A DNA stretch of 64,000 nucleotides from Litoreibacter ponti. Lineage in GTDB: Bacteria > Pseudomonadota > Alphaproteobacteria > Rhodobacterales > Rhodobacteraceae. The notes under the pieces are model-generated. The model was given only the letters and a program-made list of their open reading frames with translations, ran no database searches and was not told where the DNA came from. The translations under genes were made by a program, and so were the position numbers. The stretch lies in the NCBI RefSeq assembly GCF_003054285.1, contig NZ_QBKS01000001.1, positions 1,798,001 to 1,862,000 of the forward strand, in the 5' to 3' direction. This document shows, in pieces, positions 61,658 through 64,000 of this stretch; within the stretch, counting starts at the first letter, position 1; each line of letters opens with the position of its first letter.

Positions 61658-64000
61658 TTATTCGTCGCGGCTTTCCGGCGTGTCGACCATGATGGTCTCC
61701 ATCGGATCGTCGCCCATCGGCGCTTCTTCCGGAGCGGCCAAGGCCAGAGCGGCTTCGGCTTCCGCCTTGCGCGCCTCGATGACGACATTGTCGCGCTCCT
61801 GGGCGATGCGGCGCATTTTCTGGGTCGCGCCACCGGTGCCCGCCGGGATCAGGCGGCCCACGATGACGTTCTCCTTCAGGCCGATCAGCTTGTCGCGCTT
61901 GCCTTGGGTCGACGCTTCGGTCAGCACACGGGTGGTCTCCTGGAAGGAGGCCGCCGAGATGAAGCTGCGGGTCTGCAGCGACGCCTTGGTGATGCCCAGC
62001 AGGATCGGCTCGCCGGTGGCGGGCTCGCCACCTTTGGCCACGGCCTTCTCGTTGGCCGCGTCGAACTCTGCCTTGTCCACATGCTCGCCCTTCAGCAGGG
62101 TCGTCGTCCCGGAGGACTGAATTTCCCACTTCTGGAGCATCTGGCGCACGATCACCTCGATGTGCTTGTCGTTGATCTTCACACCTTGCAGGCGGTAGAC
62201 GTCCTGAACCTCGTCGATCATGTAATCGGCGAGCGCCTCCACACCCATGATGGCGAGGATGTCATGGGGGGCGGGGTTGCCATCCATGATGTAGTCGCCT
62301 TTCTGGACGAAGTCGCCTTCGGCCACGGGGATATGTTTGCCCTTTGGCACCATGTATTCGACCTTGGTATCCGAGTCCTCGGAGCTTTCGATCGCGATAC
62401 GGCGCTTGTTCTTGTAGTCCTTGCCGAACCGCACATAGCCGTCGATTTCCGCGATGATGGCGTGGTCCTTGGGGCGACGTGCCTCAAAGAGTTCGGCCAC
62501 ACGGGGCAGACCACCGGTGATGTCCTTGGTCTTGGCACCCTCACGCGGGATACGCGCGACCACGTCACCGGCCACGATGTCCTGGCCATCTTCGATGGAC
62601 AGGATGGCGTCCACGGACATCGGGTAAGTGGCAGGGTTGCCATTCTCCAGACGCATGGGCTCGCCATCGGGGCCTTCGAGGATGATCTCGGGCTTCAGGT
62701 CGTTGCCTTTCGGCGCCGCCCGCCAGTCGACCACGATCTTCTGGGTCATGCCCGTCGCCTCGTCGGTCTCGTCGCGCACCGCGATGCCGGAGATCAGGTC
62801 CACGAAGCGGGCCTTACCGTCCTTCTCGGCGATGATCGGCAGGGTGTAGGGGTCCCACTCGAACAGCTTGTCGCCACGGGTAACCTTGGCGCCATCCTTG
62901 ACGTGCAGCTTGGAGCCGTAGCCGATCTTGTGGCGAGCCCGCTCGGTGCCGTTGTCGTCGGTGATGGTGAGCTGCATGTTCCGGCCCATGACCACCTGCT
63001 CGCCATTGGCGTTCTTCAGGATCGAGGCGTTCTCGAAGGCGACCTTGCCCTCTTGACTGGCCTCGAGGAACGACTGCTGGCCACCTTGCGCCACGCCGCC
63101 GATGTGGAAGGTCCGCATCGTCAGCTGGGTGCCGGGCTCACCGATGGACTGCGCGGCGATGATGCCGACAGCTTCACCGGTGTTGACCAGCGTACCGCGG
63201 GCGAGGTCACGGCCGTAGCACATGGCGCAGACGCCCTCTTCCGCCTCACAGGTCAGCGGCGAACGCATCCGGGCGGTCGGAATATCCGCCGCGTCGATGG
63301 CATCGGCCTTGCGCTCGTCGATCAGCTCGTTGCGGGCCACGATCACTTCATCGGTGCCGGGCACAAGAATATCCTCGGCCGCGGTCCGCCCCAGCAGACG
63401 CTCGCCAATGGAGGCCACGACCTCACCATCATTGATCGCCGAAGAGGCATTGATGAAGTTCTCGGTGCCACAATCATGCATACGCACGATGCAGTCCTGC
63501 GCCACGTCCACCAGACGGCGGGTCAGGTAGCCCGAGTTGGCGGTCTTCAGGGCGGTGTCCGACAGACCCTTCCGGGCGCCGTGGGTGGAGTTGAAGTACT
63601 CCAGCACGGTCAGACCTTCCTTGAAGTTCGAGATGATCGGCGTCTCGATGATCTCGCCATTCGGCTTGGCCATCAGGCCGCGCATGCCGCCCAGCTGCTT
63701 CATCTGGGTGACAGAGCCACGGGCCCCGGAGTGCGCCATCATGTAGACCGAGTTCGGCTCCTTCTCGGCGCCAGCGTCGTCGGTGCCGGCCTCCGAGATG
63801 TTCGACATCATGGCCTCGGTGACCTGATCGTTACACTTTGACCAGGCATCGATCACCTTGTTGTACTTCTCGCCCTGGGTGATCAGGCCGTCCATGTACT
63901 GCTGTTCGAACTCTTTGACCTGATTGCGGGTGTCATCCACGATCGGCCACTTGGTGTCCGGGATCAGCATGTCGTCCTTGCCAAACGAGATACCGGCCTT
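61658..64000 (-). CDS. rpoC: RNA polymerase subunit beta' (C-terminal part)
   Basis: About 780 residues visible, entering at KAGISFGKDDMLIPDTKW; the gene begins beyond the right edge. It includes SGARGSVTQMKQLGGMRGLM (bridge-helix side), the second zinc site (CEAEEGVCAMCYGRD), GEAVGIIAAQSIGEPGTQLTMRTFHIGG of the trigger loop region, and GITKASLQTRSFISAASFQETTRVLTEA near the end. The catalytic NADFDGD is outside the window. It ends with the operon terminator. Confidence 0.98.
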   Translation of the reverse strand, partial: KAGISFGKDDMLIPDTKWPIVDDTRNQVKEFEQQYMDGLITQGEKYNKVIDAWSKCNDQVTEAMMSNISEAGTDDAGAEKEPNSVYMMAHSGARGSVTQMKQLGGMRGLMAKPNGEIIETPIISNFKEGLTVLEYFNSTHGARKGLSDTALKTANSGYLTRRLVDVAQDCIVRMHDCGTENFINASSAINDGEVVASIGERLLGRTAAEDILVPGTDEVIVARNELIDERKADAIDAADIPTARMRSPLTCEAEEGVCAMCYGRDLARGTLVNTGEAVGIIAAQSIGEPGTQLTMRTFHIGGVAQGGQQSFLEASQEGKVAFENASILKNANGEQVVMGRNMQLTITDDNGTERARHKIGYGSKLHVKDGAKVTRGDKLFEWDPYTLPIIAEKDGKARFVDLISGIAVRDETDEATGMTQKIVVDWRAAPKGNDLKPEIILEGPDGEPMRLENGNPATYPMSVDAILSIEDGQDIVAGDVVARIPREGAKTKDITGGLPRVAELFEARRPKDHAIIAEIDGYVRFGKDYKNKRRIAIESSEDSDTKVEYMVPKGKHIPVAEGDFVQKGDYIMDGNPAPHDILAIMGVEALADYMIDEVQDVYRLQGVKINDKHIEVIVRQMLQKWEIQSSGTTTLLKGEHVDKAEFDAANEKAVAKGGEPATGEPILLGITKASLQTRSFISAASFQETTRVLTEASTQGKRDKLIGLKENVIVGRLIPAGTGGATQKMRRIAQERDNVVIEARKAEAEAALALAAPEEAPMGDDPMETIMVDTPESRDE

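Noticed and set aside
61904..63841. 645-codon frame antisense to rpoC
   Set aside because: Shadow of rpoC with no domain or start signal.

Overview
The window is a high-GC chromosomal segment of an alphaproteobacterium, most likely a marine Rhodobacteraceae (Roseobacter-group) member. This is inferred from gene content and order. The evidence is an mcl2-mdh-sucCD-sucAB-lpd block like that of Rhodobacter, a bztABCD amino-acid transporter, an ATP12 chaperone, a VPLPA-type sorting tail, a Hint_2 protein, and Rhodobacterales-style hairpin elements at 3' ends. No tRNA, rRNA, CRISPR array or intact insertion sequence was seen.

Region 1 (1-17 kb) is central carbon metabolism. On the minus strand lie the start of an NnrU-like gene and mcl2. 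On the plus strand are mdh and then a long operon: sucC-sucD-(secreted X)-(DUF805)-(secreted Y)-sucA-sucB-(membrane)-(MAPEG, frameshifted)-(cupin)-(MAPEG)-(membrane)-lpd. Succinyl-CoA synthetase and all three components of the 2-oxoglutarate dehydrogenase complex are therefore co-encoded, with accessory genes joined mostly by ATGA overlaps. Two identical 10-bp palindromes, 21 bp apart, lie upstream of sucC and look like a regulatory site.

Region 2 (17-31.4 kb) is mixed housekeeping: an SDR oxidoreductase, argB, a 4Fe-4S protein and a SixA-like phosphatase; then bztDCBA on the minus strand with a promoter and an intercistronic hairpin; then the minus-strand run ATP12 / HAD phosphatase / RluA pseudouridine synthase / crcB / rarA / HtrA protease, and a lipoprotein.

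Region 3 (31.4-57.9 kb, minus strand) holds the str-S10-spc-alpha ribosomal supercluster in canonical order, but cut into pieces. The pieces are rpsL-rpsG-fusA-tuf | rpsJ-rplC-rplD-rplW | rplB-rpsS-rplV-rpsC-rplP | rpmC...rpsE-rpmD | rplO-secY-adk-rpsM-rpsK-rpoA-rplQ. Foreign-looking cargo sits at each junction: a VPLPA-anchored secreted protein; a membrane-anchored unknown plus a repeat-rich gene-free stretch; a Doc/AbrB toxin-antitoxin pair with two opposite-strand genes; and a four-gene block (GNAT, dienelactone hydrolase, GFA, HCCA-isomerase-like). The four pieces upstream of these junctions (ending in tuf, rplW, rplP and rpmD) each carry a terminator-like hairpin. This fragmentation is the main architectural surprise of the window.

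Region 4 (58-64 kb) has a DMT transporter, a lamin-tail/Hint protein, two small proteins of unknown function and the 3' two-thirds of rpoC.

Non-coding patterns worth attention are: pairs or triplets of 20-nt hairpins with identical geometry (8-bp stem, 4-nt loop, 3-4-nt spacer) but different sequences, at four 3' ends; a repeated 3'-UTR hairpin cassette behind tuf and rplP; a fourfold 11-bp helical-phase repeat; and duplicated translation-initiation cassettes in front of rpsM/rpsK and rpsE/rpmD.
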